Shown in pieces: positions 29,460-48,398 of a stretch of DNA of 64,000 bases; position 1 is the stretch's first letter, and each line of letters opens with the position of its first letter. A model generated the notes under the pieces. That model did not search any database. It had not been told where the DNA came from and saw only the letters and a list, made by a program, of their open reading frames with translations. The stretch comes from Halomonas campaniensis (GTDB taxonomy: Bacteria; Pseudomonadota; Gammaproteobacteria; Pseudomonadales; Halomonadaceae), in assembly GCF_014193375.1 (NCBI RefSeq), contig NZ_JACHZF010000009.1, forward strand, positions 62,001 through 126,000, written 5' to 3'. Both the position numbers and the translations under genes were made by a program.

Positions 29460-32400
29460 ATGAACAGAGGTCTCCACCAGCCCGGCGAGTTCCGTGACAA
29501 CTGTGGCTTCGGCCTGATTGCCCACATGGAGGGGCGGGCCAGCCACGAGCTGCTCAAGACCGCGATCGAGTCGCTCACCTGCATGACCCACCGCGGCGGC
29601 ATCGCCGCCGATGGCAAGACCGGCGACGGCTGCGGCCTGCTGCTGAAGATGCCCGAGGCCTTTATGCGTCAGGTGGCCGAGGAGGCGCTGGGCGTCAGCC
29701 TGGGCGAGCGCTTCGCGGTGGGGGCGGTGTTCCTGCCCGACGACGATGCTCGTGCCGGCAAGGCGTGCGACACCCTCGAGGGCGAGCTGCGCGCCCGCGG
29801 CCTGGTGATCCGCGGCTGGCGCGACGTGCCGGTGGACCCGAGTGTCTGCGGGCCCATGGCGCTGGCATGCCTGCCGCGGATCCGTCACCTGTTCGTCGAG
29901 CCGGGCAAGAACGGCAGCGTCGAGACCTTCGAGGTCGACCTGTTCATGGCGCGTCGCCTGGCCGAGCAGGCCCTGCGCGACGAGGAGGACTTCTACGTCT
30001 GCTCGCTCTCCGAGAAGGTGATCTCCTACAAGGGGCTGGTGATGCCGGTGGACCTGCCGGCCTTCTACCGGGACCTGGGTGACGAGCGCCTGGAGACCGC
30101 CATCTGCGTCTTCCACCAGCGCTTCTCCACCAACACCGCGCCGCGCTGGCCGCTGGCCCAGCCGTTCCGGCTGCTGGCCCACAACGGCGAGATCAATACC
30201 ATCGAGGCCAACCGCGGCTGGGCCAACTCGCGCAAGGAGAACTTCGTCTGCGAGCGCCTGCCCGAGATCGTCGAGCTCGACGAGATCGTCAACACCGTGG
30301 GCTCCGACTCCTCGAGCATGGACAACATGCTCGAGGTGCTGCTCACCGGGGGCATGGAGCTGCATCGCGCCGTGCGCATGATGGTGCCGCCGGCCTGGCA
30401 GAACGTGGAGCTGATGGATGGCGACCTGCGCGCCTTCTACGAATACAACTCCATGCACATGGAGCCCTGGGATGGCCCCGCCGGCGTGGTGATGACCGAC
30501 GGCCGCCAGGCGCTCTGCATGCTCGACCGCAACGGCCTGCGCCCGGCGCGCTGGGTGATCACCAAGAACGGCTTCATCACCCTCGCCTCGGAGATCGGCA
30601 CCTATGCCTACCAGCCCGAGGACGTGGTGGCCAAGGGTCGCGTCGGCCCGGGCCAGGTGCTGGCCGTCGACACCGAGACCGGCGAGGTGCTGCATACCGG
30701 TGACATCGACGAGCGGCTCAAGTCCGCCTACCCCTACAAGCGCTGGCTGAAGCAGGAGGCCCACTACCTGGAGTCGGCGCTTACGGAGCTGGCCAGCTTC
30801 CACAACATGGACGCCGACGACCTGGCGGTGGCCCAGAAGATGTTCCAGGTTAGCTTCGAGGAGCGCGACCAGCTGCTGCGCCCGCTGGCCGAGAGCGGCC
30901 AGGAGGCGGTGGGCTCCATGGGTGACGATACCCCCATGGCGGTGCTCTCCGGCAAGCAGCGCCTGCTGACCGACTATTTCCGCCAGAAGTTCGCCCAGGT
31001 CACCAACCCGGCCATCGATCCGCTGCGCGAGGCGATCGTGATGTCGCTGGAGACCTGTATCGGCGCCGAGCGCAATGTCTTCAAGGCGACCCCGGAGCAC
31101 GCCCACCGCATCATCCTCACCACGCCGGTGCTTTCTCCGCGAAAGTTCACCGCCCTGGTGGAGCAGGAGGATCCGGCCTTCGCGTCCCATCGCCTGCGCA
31201 TGGCCTACGACCCGGAGAGCCTGGGGCTCCAGGCGGCGATCCGTGAGCTCTGCCGCCAGGCCGAGCAGGCCGTGAACGACGGCAAGGTGGTGCTGGTGCT
31301 GTCGGATGCCGACCTCGAACGGGGCGAGCTGCCGATCCACGCTGCCCTGGCCGTGGGCGCCGTGCACCACCACCTGGGCAGGCTGGCGCTGCGCCCCCGG
31401 GCCAATATCGTGGTGGAGACCGGCTACGCTCGCGACGCCCACCAGATGGCGGTGCTGTTCGGCGTGGGGGCCACCGCGGTCTTCCCGTGGCTCGCCTACC
31501 AGGTGATGGCCGACATGCACCACACCGGCGAGCTGGTCGGCAACCCGGCCGACGCCCGCGAGAACTACCGCAAGGGCCTGCAGAAGGGGCTCTTCAAGAT
31601 CCTCTCCAAGATGGGGATCTCGACCCTGGCCTCCTACCGTGGCTCCCAGCTGTTCGAGGCGGTGGGCCTGGCCGACGAGGTGATGGAGCTCTGCTTCACC
31701 GGCATGGCCTCGCGCATCCAGGGCACCGGCTTCAGCGAGCTTCAGCTGCAGCAGGAGTGGCTGGCCCGCGACGCCTGGACCCCCCGCAAGGGCATCAGCC
31801 AGGGCGGCCTGGTCAAGTACGTGCACGGTCACGAGTACCACGCCTACAACCCCGACGTGGTCATGGCGCTGCAGGAGGCCGTGCAGGAGGGCGACTACGC
31901 CAAGTGGAAGAAGCTTGCGGCGCTGGTCAACGAGCGTCCGCCGGCCACCATCCGCGACCTGCTCAGGCTCAAGCCCGCCGCCGAGCCGCTGCCGATGGAG
32001 GAGATCGAGGCGGTCGAGGACCTGATCCCGCGCTTCGACAGCGCCGGCATGTCGCTGGGGGCGCTGTCGCCGGAGGCCCACGAGGCCCTTGCTCAGGCCA
32101 TGAACGAGGCCGGTGGGCGCTCCAACTCGGGCGAGGGCGGCGAGGATCCCGCCCGCTACGGGACCATCCGCTCCTCCAAGATCAAGCAGATCGCCTCGGG
32201 GCGCTTCGGCGTGACCCCGGCCTACCTGGTCAACGCCGAGGTGCTGCAGATCAAGGTCGCCCAGGGCGCCAAGCCCGGCGAGGGCGGCCAGCTGCCCGGC
32301 GGCAAGGTCAACGAGCTGATCGCCCGGCTGCGCTACTCGGTGCCCGGCGTGACCCTGATCTCGCCGCCGCCGCACCACGACATCTACTCCATCGAGGACC

Positions 32401-33911
32401 TGGCCCAGCTGATCTTCGACCTCAAGCAGGTCAACCCGGACGCCCAGGTCTCGGTGAAGCTGGTCTCGGAGCCCGGCATCGGCACCATCGCCACCGGCGT
32501 GGCCAAGGCCTATGCCGACCTGATCACCGTCTCCGGCTATGACGGCGGCACCGCGGCGAGCCCCATCACCTCCATCAAGCATGCCGGCAGCCCCTGGGAA
32601 CTGGGCCTGCCTGAGGTGCACCAGGCGCTGCGTATCAACGGTCTGCGCGACAAGATCCGCCTGCAGACCGACGGCGGCCTGAAGACCGGCCTCGACGTGG
32701 TCAAGGCGGCGATCCTCGGTGCCGAGAGCTTCGGCTTCGGTACCGCGCCGATGGTCGCCCTGGGCTGCAAGTACCTGCGCATCTGTCACCTCAACAACTG
32801 TGCCACCGGGGTCGCTACCCAGGATGACTACCTGCGGGGCGAGCACTTCCGCGGCACCGTGGACATGGTCAAGCACTACTTCCGCTTCATCGCCGAGGAG
32901 GTGCGCGAGCTGATGGCCATGCTGGGCGTGCGCCAGCTCACCGACCTGATCGGCCGCACCGACCTGCTCGAGGTGCTCGAGGGCGTCACCGCCTCCCAGC
33001 GCAGGCTCGACCTCACCCCGCTGCTGGCCAACGACTTCGTGCCGGCGGACGCGCCGCAGTTCTGCCAGGTGAGCCGCAACGTGCCCCACGACCCGGGCGC
33101 CAAGAACCAGGAGGTGCTGGCGGCGCTGGCGGATGCCATCGAGGCGAAGTCCGGCGGGGAGTTCGCCTTCACCATCACCAACTGCGACCGCAGCGTGGGC
33201 GCGCTGACCTCCGGCGCCATCGCCAAGCGCTACGGCGAGGCGGGGCTCGAGGACGCCCCGGTGACGGCGCGGTTTACCGGCGTGGCGGGCCAGAGCTTCG
33301 GCGTGTGGAACGCCCGCGGCCTGCACCTCTACCTGGAGGGCGACGCCAACGACTACGTCGGCAAGGGCATGAACGGCGGCAAGGTGGTGATCACGCCGCC
33401 CAGGGCCAGCCGCTTCGCCAGCCACGAGACCGCCATCGTCGGCAACACCTGCCTCTACGGCGCCACCGGCGGCAAGCTTTTTGCCGCGGGCACCGCCGGC
33501 GAGCGCTTCGGGGTGCGCAACTCCGGCGCCCACGCGGTGATCGAGGGCGCCGGCGACCACTGCTGCGAGTACATGACCGGCGGCATGGTCTGCGTGCTCG
33601 GCGAGACCGGCGTCAACTTCGGGGCGGGCATGACCGGCGGCTTCGCCTACGTGCTCGACGAGGACCGCTCCTTCGTCGACAAGTACAACCACGAGCTGGT
33701 GGAGATCCACCGGGTGAACACCGAATCCATGGAGGCCTACCGGCGCCACCTGCGCGAGGTCATCGAGGAGTTCGTCGCCGAGACCGACTCCCCGCGTGGC
33801 CACGCGATTCTCGAGGACTTCAGCGACTTCATTCGCCACTTCTGGCTGGTGAAGCCCAAGGCGGCAAGCCTGAACAGCCTGTTGGCCCAATCCCGGCGTC
33901 AGCCGGAATAA
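29460..33911 (+). CDS. gltB: Glutamate synthase (NADPH) large subunit
   Basis: Transfers the glutamine amide to 2-oxoglutarate, giving two glutamates. The 1483-residue chain has a short propeptide and the N-terminal nucleophile Cys15 ([12 protein letters not shown]) of the class II amidotransferase domain, a central domain, the FMN synthase domain ([20 protein letters not shown]), the [3Fe-4S] cysteines in [15 protein letters not shown], and the C-terminal beta-helix domain. Start: ATG 29460 has GAGG 7 nt upstream, while an in-frame ATG at 29415 lacks a ribosome site. The last codons lie in a tandem repeat. gltD follows. Confidence 0.98.
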   Translation: MNRGLHQPGEFRDNCGFGLIAHMEGRASHELLKTAIESLTCMTHRGGIAADGKTGDGCGLLLKMPEAFMRQVAEEALGVSLGERFAVGAVFLPDDDARAGKACDTLEGELRARGLVIRGWRDVPVDPSVCGPMALACLPRIRHLFVEPGKNGSVETFEVDLFMARRLAEQALRDEEDFYVCSLSEKVISYKGLVMPVDLPAFYRDLGDERLETAICVFHQRFSTNTAPRWPLAQPFRLLAHNGEINTIEANRGWANSRKENFVCERLPEIVELDEIVNTVGSDSSSMDNMLEVLLTGGMELHRAVRMMVPPAWQNVELMDGDLRAFYEYNSMHMEPWDGPAGVVMTDGRQALCMLDRNGLRPARWVITKNGFITLASEIGTYAYQPEDVVAKGRVGPGQVLAVDTETGEVLHTGDIDERLKSAYPYKRWLKQEAHYLESALTELASFHNMDADDLAVAQKMFQVSFEERDQLLRPLAESGQEAVGSMGDDTPMAVLSGKQRLLTDYFRQKFAQVTNPAIDPLREAIVMSLETCIGAERNVFKATPEHAHRIILTTPVLSPRKFTALVEQEDPAFASHRLRMAYDPESLGLQAAIRELCRQAEQAVNDGKVVLVLSDADLERGELPIHAALAVGAVHHHLGRLALRPRANIVVETGYARDAHQMAVLFGVGATAVFPWLAYQVMADMHHTGELVGNPADARENYRKGLQKGLFKILSKMGISTLASYRGSQLFEAVGLADEVMELCFTGMASRIQGTGFSELQLQQEWLARDAWTPRKGISQGGLVKYVHGHEYHAYNPDVVMALQEAVQEGDYAKWKKLAALVNERPPATIRDLLRLKPAAEPLPMEEIEAVEDLIPRFDSAGMSLGALSPEAHEALAQAMNEAGGRSNSGEGGEDPARYGTIRSSKIKQIASGRFGVTPAYLVNAEVLQIKVAQGAKPGEGGQLPGGKVNELIARLRYSVPGVTLISPPPHHDIYSIEDLAQLIFDLKQVNPDAQVSVKLVSEPGIGTIATGVAKAYADLITVSGYDGGTAASPITSIKHAGSPWELGLPEVHQALRINGLRDKIRLQTDGGLKTGLDVVKAAILGAESFGFGTAPMVALGCKYLRICHLNNCATGVATQDDYLRGEHFRGTVDMVKHYFRFIAEEVRELMAMLGVRQLTDLIGRTDLLEVLEGVTASQRRLDLTPLLANDFVPADAPQFCQVSRNVPHDPGAKNQEVLAALADAIEAKSGGEFAFTITNCDRSVGALTSGAIAKRYGEAGLEDAPVTARFTGVAGQSFGVWNARGLHLYLEGDANDYVGKGMNGGKVVITPPRASRFASHETAIVGNTCLYGATGGKLFAAGTAGERFGVRNSGAHAVIEGAGDHCCEYMTGGMVCVLGETGVNFGAGMTGGFAYVLDEDRSFVDKYNHELVEIHRVNTESMEAYRRHLREVIEEFVAETDSPRGHAILEDFSDFIRHFWLVKPKAASLNSLLAQSRRQPE

Positions 33912-33983
33912 GAGGCGGCGTCAGCCGGAATAGAGACAGCGGCGGCGTCAGCCGGAAGGAGTGAGCCCCGGCGGCAGCCGGAC
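33894..33983 (+). repeat. Degenerate tandem repeat spanning the gltB stop codon
   Basis: The unit CGGCGTCAGCCGGAA recurs at 33894, 33916 and 33943, with a decayed fourth copy (CGGCGGCAGCCGGA) at 33969, spaced 22, 27 and 26 bp. The first copy encodes the last residues of GltB and its TAA. The inner part, GTCAGCCGGA, could pair weakly between copies. Confidence 0.8.
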
Positions 33984-33986
33984 TGA

Positions 33987-35486
<1,500 letters not shown>

Positions 35487-35508
35487 GGACGGGGGACGCT
35501 GAGAGCCA

Positions 35509-35626
35509 GTAGGAGGGCAGCTCTGCTGCGCGACTGGCGCCGTCAGGCGCCCGGCGGTGTTGTCCTGGTTGGGCTGCCGATGGGAGGCCTTCGGCCTCCA
35601 GTCGCGAGGCAGAGCCTCCCTCCTAC
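35509..35626. repeat. REPIN-like inverted pair of REP elements, copy 2
   Basis: The left module (35509-35537) begins GTAGGAGGGCAGCTCTGCTG, and the right module (35598-35626), on the minus strand, begins GTAGGAGGGAGGCTCTGCCT; both run to CGCGACTGG. Between them are two more hairpins (GGCGCC..GGCGCC and GGAGGCCTTCGGCCTCC). The CCTTCGGCCTCCA stretch is shared with the pair at 4348-4451. It fills much of the 318-bp gltD-pyrG gap; the rest holds the presumed pyrG promoter. Confidence 0.78.
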
Positions 35627-35714
35627 AGTGGCCCGGGTTAGAGCGTCGTCAACGTTGAACTTACCGAACAGGCCTGTCGCCGGGTAGGCCGCGGATCAGG
35701 CCGCCGACCTGAAA

Positions 35715-35743
35715 TTGAGCCATTGGTCGTATTCTGCTAGTCT
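35715..35743 (+). promoter_or_regulatory. Possible pyrG promoter
   Basis: TTGAGC at 35715-35720 and TAGTCT at 35738-35743 with a 17-bp spacer, 61 bp before the pyrG ATG. The -10 is poor (3 of 6), so this is tentative. Confidence 0.35.
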
Positions 35744-35783
35744 GTCGTCCCATCCTGGCGCGGCTTCCTGCCGAGCCTCATGA

Positions 35784-39661
<3,878 letters not shown>

Positions 39662-39691
39662 GCGAACACTGTTGTCTTTCGCGGGAACCCT

Positions 39692-39709
39692 TGTAGGAAA
39701 TTGCTGACA
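39692..39709 (+). promoter_or_regulatory. GacA-box-like upstream activating sequence
   Basis: TGTAGG-AAATTG-CTGACA is an 18-bp imperfect palindrome that matches the GacA/UvrY consensus TGTAAG-N6-CTTACA at 10 of 12 fixed positions. Its centre lies about 190 bp upstream of the predicted small-RNA start, consistent with the far-upstream position known for rsmZ-type genes. Between box and RNA is a strongly AT-rich stretch (about 39765-39815). Confidence 0.65.
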
Positions 39710-39742
39710 TCTGGCCGACGATATTGGCTCGTGTCAGCCGAG

Positions 39743-39774
39743 AAGACCGATGCTTATGGCGTCGGTCTTTTTTT
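39743..39774 (+). terminator. Intrinsic terminator of eno
   Basis: AAGACCGA pairs with TCGGTCTT around an 11-nt loop, and the stem runs into seven T residues, 82 bp after the eno stop. It separates eno transcription from the small-RNA unit. Confidence 0.88.
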
Positions 39775-39858
39775 ATATCATTGTTTTTAAAGTGTTTTAT
39801 TTTATTTCTTCCATGCGACCTGAAGGGGCGACTGACGACGACTCGCCGCGTGGCGCGC

Positions 39859-39886
39859 TTGTGTTGCAATGCAGCTCTGCCACAAT
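39859..39886 (+). promoter_or_regulatory. Possible core promoter of the small RNA
   Basis: TTGTGT (39859-39864) and CACAAT (39881-39886) with a 16-bp spacer. The weak -35 would fit an activator-dependent promoter. This puts transcription start near 39893. Confidence 0.4.
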
Positions 39887-39892
39887 GGACTC

Positions 39893-40064
39893 GGGACAAG
39901 GAGGTGCAGCGATGGACCTCCGGCAGGATGCAACGGGATGCTTGAAGTGATGCGTCCGGTGCGGCAGGAGGCCGCTTCCGGGCAGGGAAGACATCACGGG
40001 AGTCGGGCGGAAGGATCCGCTCAAGGAATGGCTGGGAGCGGGCGGCCTGCGGGCCGCCTTTTTT
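39893..40064 (+). ncRNA. Probable CsrA/RsmA-sequestering small RNA (RsmZ/CsrB type)
   Basis: About 172 nt with no plausible gene and 12 GGA triplets, roughly four times the number expected at this composition. Two perfect 5-bp hairpins display the CsrA target in the loop: GCGGC-AGGAG-GCCGC (39961-39975) and GCGGA-AGGA-TCCGC (40007-40020). Others are weaker (GCA-ACGGGA-TGC at 39930, CTTCC/GGAAG at 39975-39990). It ends in a strong intrinsic terminator and has a GacA-like box far upstream. It lies next to fdxA, as rsmZ does in Pseudomonas aeruginosa, and csrA is 10 kb away. CsrA binding is inferred. A 12-codon ORF (39912-39950) is the weaker alternative. Confidence 0.72.
40041..40064 (+). terminator. 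Intrinsic terminator of the small RNA
   Basis: GGCGGCC-TGCG-GGCCGCC followed directly by six T residues. It has no annotated gene in front of it other than the small RNA, which is itself evidence for a transcript here. Confidence 0.92.
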
Positions 40065-40095
40065 GACCCGGTGTTCTCCTTCTTCGCACGGTCAG

Positions 40096-40139
40096 AAACG
40101 ACAGCGCCGAATGTCTCTCGACATTCGGCGCTGTCGTTT
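40096..40139 (-). terminator. Terminator of fdxA
   Basis: A perfect 20-bp stem (40096-40115 with 40120-40139) closed by a 4-nt loop lies 19 bp beyond the fdxA stop. The stem ends in TTT on the minus strand, and AAA on its other end makes it symmetrical, so it may work in both directions. Confidence 0.85.
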
Positions 40140-40158
40140 GCCCGTGGGTGAAGTCGCT

Positions 40159-40482
40159 TCAGCGCTCGAGCTGTTCCAGCTTGCCCGGCTTGCCATCCCA
40201 CTCCTCGGCGTCGGGCAGCGGATCCTTCTTCTCGCTGATATTGGGCCACACCTCGGCGAGCTCCGCGTTGATCTCGATGAAGGGCTCCTGGCCCTCGGGC
40301 AGCTCGTCCTCCGAGAAGATCGCCTCGGCGGGGCACTCCGGCTCGCAGAGGGCGCAGTCGATGCACTCGTCGGGGTGGATGACCAGGAAGTTGGGGCCCT
40401 CGTAGAAGCAGTCCACCGGGCAGACCTCGACACAGTCGGTGTACTTGCACTTGATGCAGTTCTCGGTGACGACGAACGTCAT
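40159..40482 (-). CDS. fdxA: Seven-iron ferredoxin FdxA
   Basis: Small electron carrier with one [3Fe-4S] and one [4Fe-4S] cluster. The 107 residues have cysteines at 9, 12, 17, 21 and 25 ([19 protein letters not shown]) and 40, 43, 46 and 50 ([14 protein letters not shown]), the FdxA pattern, then the family's acidic C-terminal extension ([17 protein letters not shown]). It is a single gene with its own terminator. The 279 bp between fdxA and mutS hold no convincing gene; the fdxA promoter must lie there. Confidence 0.97.
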   Translation of the reverse strand: MTFVVTENCIKCKYTDCVEVCPVDCFYEGPNFLVIHPDECIDCALCEPECPAEAIFSEDELPEGQEPFIEINAELAEVWPNISEKKDPLPDAEEWDGKPGKLEQLER

Positions 40483-40761
40483 GCCACTCTCCCTTCCTCG
40501 GGCCGGCGTCGCTCGGCCACTGTGGATAGTTGATGAAACGGTTATAAAAGCCGAGTTTCTTATGCTAAGGCGGCGGTGAATCAGACCATTCTAGTCGTGG
40601 CCCCATGGCCCCGCAAGCGGTGCTGGGCTCCGTCTCGGCGCTGATCCGTCGGCAGGCCTGCGAGGAGGCGCTGTGGACCCATCCCTGGGCGCTACCGATG
40701 CCATCCCTGGCATAGTACCTCCTCTTCAGCCTGCCCCCGGAGCGCCTCGTGATACGCCTAA

Positions 40762-43335
40762 CTATAAGGATTCCCGCCAGCGGTAGAGCAGCGCCAGGGC
40801 CTGGCGCGGGGTCAGGTCGTCCAGGGCCAGGCCGCCGAGCTCCTCCACCAGCGGGTGGGGAGCGCTGGCGAAGAGGTCGCTCTGCAGCGGTGCCGGGGCG
40901 GCGCCCGAGGCCGGTCGGCTGCCCTGGTCGATCTCCTGCTGCTCCAGCTGGGCGAGTTTCTCCCGGGCCCGGGCGATCACCCCCTGGGGCACGCCGGCCA
41001 GCTGCGCCACCTGCAGGCCATAGCTCTGGCTGGCCGGGCCTTCTTCCACCCGGTGCATGAAGACGATGCCGTCGCGGTGCTCGGCGGCCGTCAGGTGCAC
41101 GTTGGCCACCCCCTCGGCCTGTTCGGCCAGGGCGGTCATCTCGAAGTAGTGGGTGGCGAACAGCGTGAAGGCACGGCTACGGGTCAGGTGCTCGGCGCTG
41201 GCCCAGGCCAGCGAGAGGCCGTCGAAGGTGCTGGTGCCGCGGCCGATCTCGTCCATCAGCACCAGGCTGTGGTCGGTGGCGTTGTGCAGGATGTTGGCGG
41301 TCTCGGTCATCTCCACCATGAAGGTGGAGCGCCCGCCGGCCAGGTCGTCCGAGGAGCCGATGCGGGTGAAGATGCGGTCCACCGGCCCGATCTCGGCCTC
41401 GTCCGCCGGCACGAAGCAGCCGGTGTGGGCGAGCAGGGTGATCAGTGCCGCCTGGCGCATGTAGGTGGACTTGCCGCCCATGTTGGGGCCGGTGATCACC
41501 AGCATGCGCCGCTCATCGCCCATGACCAGGTCGTTGGGCACGAAGGGAGCATCGGAGACCCGCTCCACCACCGGATGACGGCCGCCGCGGATGGCGATGC
41601 CCGGCGCCTCGGCCAGCCGCGGACGCACGAAGTCCAGGGCCTGGGCGCGCTCGGCGAAGGCGCACAGCACGTCCAGCGCCGCCAGCGCCCGGCCGGTGGC
41701 CTGCAGCGCCGGAAGCTCGGCATTCAGGGTGTCGAGCAGCCCGTCGTAGAGCAGCTTCTCCCGGGCGAGGGCTCGCGACCTGGCGGACAGCGCCTTGTCC
41801 TCGAACTCCTTGAGTTCGGGAATGATGAAGCGTTCGGCGTTCTTCAGGGTCTGGCGGCGGACGTAGTCCACCGGTGCGTCCCGTGCCTGGGCGCGGGGGA
41901 TCTCGATGTAGTAGCCGTGGACCCGGTTGTAGCCCACCTTCAGGCCGGGCAGGCCGGTGCGCTCGCGCTCCCGGGCCTCCAGCTTCACCAGGTAGTCGCC
42001 GGCGTGCTCGGCGAGCCCGCGGTGCTCGTCCAGCTCGGCGTCGAATCCCTCGGCGATCACGCCGCCGTCGCGGATCACCACCGGCGGGTTCTCCACCAGG
42101 GCGCGGGTCAGGGTATCCGCGAGTGCCGGATAGGGGCGGACATGGCGGCGCAGCTCGTCCAGCGTCGTCCCTGCGGGGTAGGGGGCGATCGCGGCCTCGA
42201 GCTCGGGCAGGGCATTGAAGGCATCGCGCAGCCGGGCCAGGTCCCGCGGACGGGCGCTGTAGAGGGCCACCCGGGCCAGGATGCGCTCCACGTCGCCGAT
42301 CGCCTTGAGCGCGTCGCGCAGTGCCGCGAAACCCTCGTCCTCCAGCAGCAGGGCCACGGCGGCCTGACGGGCCCCGACCTGCTCGCGGTCGCGCAGCGGC
42401 CGGTTGAGCCAGCGCTTGAGCAGCCGCGAGCCCATGGCCGTCGCGGTGGTGTCGAGGACGCTGGCCAGGGTGTTGTCCCCCGTGCCGCCGAGGTTGACGT
42501 CGATCTCCAGGTTGCGGCGGCTGGCGGCGTCGATCACCACGGCGTCGTCGCGGCTCTCCACGCCGATGGCGGTGACATGGGGCAGCCGCGAGCGCTGGGT
42601 GTCCCGGGCGTACTCGACCAGCACCCCGGCGGCGGTGATGGCGACGGTGAGGTGGGCGCAGCCGAAGCCGCGCAGGTCCTGGACCTCGAACTGGTCGCAC
42701 AGCAGGCGCGTGGCGGTTTCCAGATCGAACAGCCAGTCGCTCTGGCGGCGCAGTCCGCGCCGGCCCTCCAGGGGGGCCGGCAGGGCCAGGCTCTCGGGGA
42801 CCAGCAGCTCGGCGGGGTCGAGGCGCTGGAGCTCGGCGAGCATCTCGCTCTCGCCCTCGACCTCGAGCACGCTGAAGCGGCCGCTGGAGAGCTCCAGCCA
42901 GGCCAGTCCCCAGCGCTCCGCGGTCGGGTGGATCGCCACCAGCAGGTTGTCGCGCCGGGCATCGAGCAGCGCCTCGTCATAGAGGGTGCCCGGGGTGACG
43001 ATGCGCACCACGCGCCGCTCCACCGGCCCCTTGCTGGTGGCCGGGTCGCCGATCTGCTCGCAGATCGCCACCGACTCGCCGGCGGCCACCAGGCGCGCCA
43101 GGTACCCCTCGGCGCTGTGATAGGGCACGCCGGCCATGGGAATCGGCTTGCCGGCGGACTGGCCGCGCTGGGTCAGGGTGATGTCGAGCAGCGCCGCGGC
43201 GCGCCTGGCATCGTCGAAGAACAGCTCGTAGAAGTCGCCCATGCGATAGAAGAGCAGCACCTCGGGGTGCTCGCGCTTGATCGTCAGGTACTGGGCCATC
43301 ATCGGCGTGTGTTGGGGGCTGGCGGCCTGTGACAT
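40762..43335 (-). CDS. mutS: DNA mismatch repair protein MutS
   Basis: Recognises base mismatches and starts methyl-directed repair. The 857 residues carry the mismatch-reading Phe-x-Glu in [15 protein letters not shown] (residues 29-43), the connector and clamp domains, Walker [20 protein letters not shown] (about 618), Walker [17 protein letters not shown], and [10 protein letters not shown]. The C-terminus has the helix-turn-helix dimer domain and ends [11 protein letters not shown]. It is divergent from pncC, and the two starts are about 106 bp apart. This MutS-PncC-RecA neighbourhood is conserved in gammaproteobacteria. Confidence 0.98.
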   Translation of the reverse strand: MSQAASPQHTPMMAQYLTIKREHPEVLLFYRMGDFYELFFDDARRAAALLDITLTQRGQSAGKPIPMAGVPYHSAEGYLARLVAAGESVAICEQIGDPATSKGPVERRVVRIVTPGTLYDEALLDARRDNLLVAIHPTAERWGLAWLELSSGRFSVLEVEGESEMLAELQRLDPAELLVPESLALPAPLEGRRGLRRQSDWLFDLETATRLLCDQFEVQDLRGFGCAHLTVAITAAGVLVEYARDTQRSRLPHVTAIGVESRDDAVVIDAASRRNLEIDVNLGGTGDNTLASVLDTTATAMGSRLLKRWLNRPLRDREQVGARQAAVALLLEDEGFAALRDALKAIGDVERILARVALYSARPRDLARLRDAFNALPELEAAIAPYPAGTTLDELRRHVRPYPALADTLTRALVENPPVVIRDGGVIAEGFDAELDEHRGLAEHAGDYLVKLEARERERTGLPGLKVGYNRVHGYYIEIPRAQARDAPVDYVRRQTLKNAERFIIPELKEFEDKALSARSRALAREKLLYDGLLDTLNAELPALQATGRALAALDVLCAFAERAQALDFVRPRLAEAPGIAIRGGRHPVVERVSDAPFVPNDLVMGDERRMLVITGPNMGGKSTYMRQAALITLLAHTGCFVPADEAEIGPVDRIFTRIGSSDDLAGGRSTFMVEMTETANILHNATDHSLVLMDEIGRGTSTFDGLSLAWASAEHLTRSRAFTLFATHYFEMTALAEQAEGVANVHLTAAEHRDGIVFMHRVEEGPASQSYGLQVAQLAGVPQGVIARAREKLAQLEQQEIDQGSRPASGAAPAPLQSDLFASAPHPLVEELGGLALDDLTPRQALALLYRWRESL

Positions 43336-43441
43336 CGGGGATCCTGTTGGGGCTCTGCACTCGCTGGCAAAAGCCAGTATTCTAGCGTCCAGGCAGCGGC
43401 TCCGTCAGGAGCGATTGCAGATGACTCAGGAGGTCTTGCCC

Positions 43442-43954
43442 ATGCCCCATTCCCCCGCCAGCCTTGCCAACCTCGACCTGGCCACCCTGGCCGAGCGCCT
43501 GGGACGCCGCTGCCGCGAGCAGGGCGTGACGATCACCTGCGCCGAATCCTGCACCGGCGGCGGGGTGGCCAGCGCCATCACCGCGGTGGCCGGCAGCTCC
43601 GACTACTTCGAGACCGGCTATGTCACCTACTCCGACGCCGCCAAGCGCCGCCTGCTGGGCGTGCCCGAGGCGCTGCTCGAGGCCCATGGCGCGGTGAGTC
43701 GCGAGGTCGTCGAGGCCATGGTGGCCGGCGCCTGCCGCGACAGCGGTGCCGGGCTCGGCGTGGCCATCAGCGGCGTGGCCGGCCCGGGCGGCGGCAGTGC
43801 CGAGAAGCCGGTCGGCACCGTGTGGCTCGCCTGGGGCGATGCCGAGGGCCAGCAGGCGGAGCGCCACCGCTATCCGGGGGACCGCCGCGCCGTGCGCGAG
43901 CAGGCGGTGCGCGAGGCCCTGGTGGGGCTGCTGCGCCGGCTCGAGGCGCACTGA
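43442..43954 (+). CDS. pncC: Nicotinamide-nucleotide amidohydrolase PncC (CinA C-terminal domain)
   Basis: Deamidates nicotinamide mononucleotide for pyridine-nucleotide recycling. The 170 residues are a lone CinA C-terminal domain with the active-site CAESCTGGGVASAIT and the ISGVAGPGGGSAEKPVGTVWLAW stretch. AGGAGG lies 8 nt before the ATG at 43442, which settles the start against an in-frame ATG at 43421 that precedes the ribosome site. recA follows after 120 bp that include a run of ten G (43958-43967) and the SOS box. Confidence 0.95.
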   Translation: MPHSPASLANLDLATLAERLGRRCREQGVTITCAESCTGGGVASAITAVAGSSDYFETGYVTYSDAAKRRLLGVPEALLEAHGAVSREVVEAMVAGACRDSGAGLGVAISGVAGPGGGSAEKPVGTVWLAWGDAEGQQAERHRYPGDRRAVREQAVREALVGLLRRLEAH

Positions 43955-44018
43955 CCCGGGGGGGGGGCGGTGACTTTCCTCTCTTCTCCCTAGGCGAGCG
44001 CGATTTTTTTCGCCATAC

Positions 44019-44038
44019 TACTGTGCAGTCATACAGTA
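44019..44038 (+). promoter_or_regulatory. LexA-binding SOS box of recA
   Basis: TACTGT-GCAGTCAT-ACAGTA matches the gammaproteobacterial consensus TACTGT-N8-ACAGTA at every fixed position. It overlaps a likely recA -10 (TACAGT at 44032) and ends 36 bp before the recA ATG. Confidence 0.93.
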
Positions 44039-44074
44039 CATAGACACCCCAACGACCTGATCAGGAGGCCCGTG

Positions 44075-45136
<1,062 letters not shown>

Positions 45137-45139
45137 GCC

Positions 45140-45643
45140 ATGTTCGACAGGGTCGCCAACCACGATGCCACGCCGCGGGATGACGCCATTCGCCTGCTGG
45201 CCCGGCGCGAGTACTCCCGCGCCGAGCTGGCCGCCCGGCTCGCGGCAAGGGGGCACGAGGCGGCGGCCATCGCCGAGTGCCTCGATGCCCTGGCCGACCA
45301 GGGCCTGCAGTCCGACGCCCGCTTCGCCGAGGGCTTCCTGCGCTCGCGCCTCCTGCGCGGCCAGGGGCCGCTGAAGATCCGTGCCGAGCTCGAGCGGCGC
45401 GGCATCGACCGCGAGCTCATCCGCGCCGCCCTCGACGAGGCCGCCGCGGCGCCCGAGGCGGCGGGCGAGGCCGACTGGCACGCCCTGGCCTGTGAGACCC
45501 TCGCCCGGCGCTTCTCCGGCCCCGGCGACACCCCCCGCGAGCGCGCCCGCCGCGAGCGCTTCCTGGCCGGTCGCGGCTTCGACTTCGAGCAGGTGCGCCA
45601 CGCCCTGGATCACGCCTGGGACTCGGCGCCGGATCTCGGCTAG
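45140..45643 (+). CDS. recX: Regulatory protein RecX
   Basis: Inhibits RecA filament extension and recombinase activity. The 167 residues hold three-helix RecX repeats: AIRLLARREYSRAELAARLA, then DALADQGLQSDARFAEGFLRSRL, KIRAELERRGID, and a last repeat near AGRGFDFEQVRHAL. It is 3 bp from recA and has no clear ribosome site of its own, so it is probably made by read-through, as in Pseudomonas and E. coli. Confidence 0.95.
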   Translation: MFDRVANHDATPRDDAIRLLARREYSRAELAARLAARGHEAAAIAECLDALADQGLQSDARFAEGFLRSRLLRGQGPLKIRAELERRGIDRELIRAALDEAAAAPEAAGEADWHALACETLARRFSGPGDTPRERARRERFLAGRGFDFEQVRHALDHAWDSAPDLG

Positions 45644-45776
45644 TTGCACGATCCGCCCCGTTCTTGCGGGTGTTGCCTCTTCAGTCCCTTGACAGCTGCG
45701 CTATAATGGGTCCCTTTGCGGACGCCCCGGGTGGCCTCGTTGCGACGGCCACCCCGCCCATCGCCACGGATACCCC

Positions 45777-48389
<2,613 letters not shown>

Positions 48390-48398
48390 GAGATGTTG

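Noticed and set aside
29334..33890. A very long open frame on the strand opposite gltB, and similar frames opposite ppk, ubiB, mrcA, mutS and alaS
   Set aside because: They mirror strongly supported genes, translate to low-complexity His/Val/Gly/Arg-rich sequence, and are expected from high-GC codon bias.
39912..39950. A 12-codon open frame with an excellent ribosome site (AAGGAGG, ATG at 39912)
   Set aside because: The AAGGAGG and the other GGA motifs are better explained as CsrA-binding sites of the proposed small RNA; the peptide has no recognisable character. A leader peptide is not fully excluded.
40605..40715. A 36-codon open frame between fdxA and mutS
   Set aside because: No ribosome site and no recognisable protein; open frames of this size are common at this GC content.
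45689..45707. TTGACA and TATAAT upstream of alaS
   Set aside because: Both hexamers are perfect, but only 7 bp separate them, so they cannot act as one sigma-70 promoter. The TATAAT may work with another -35.
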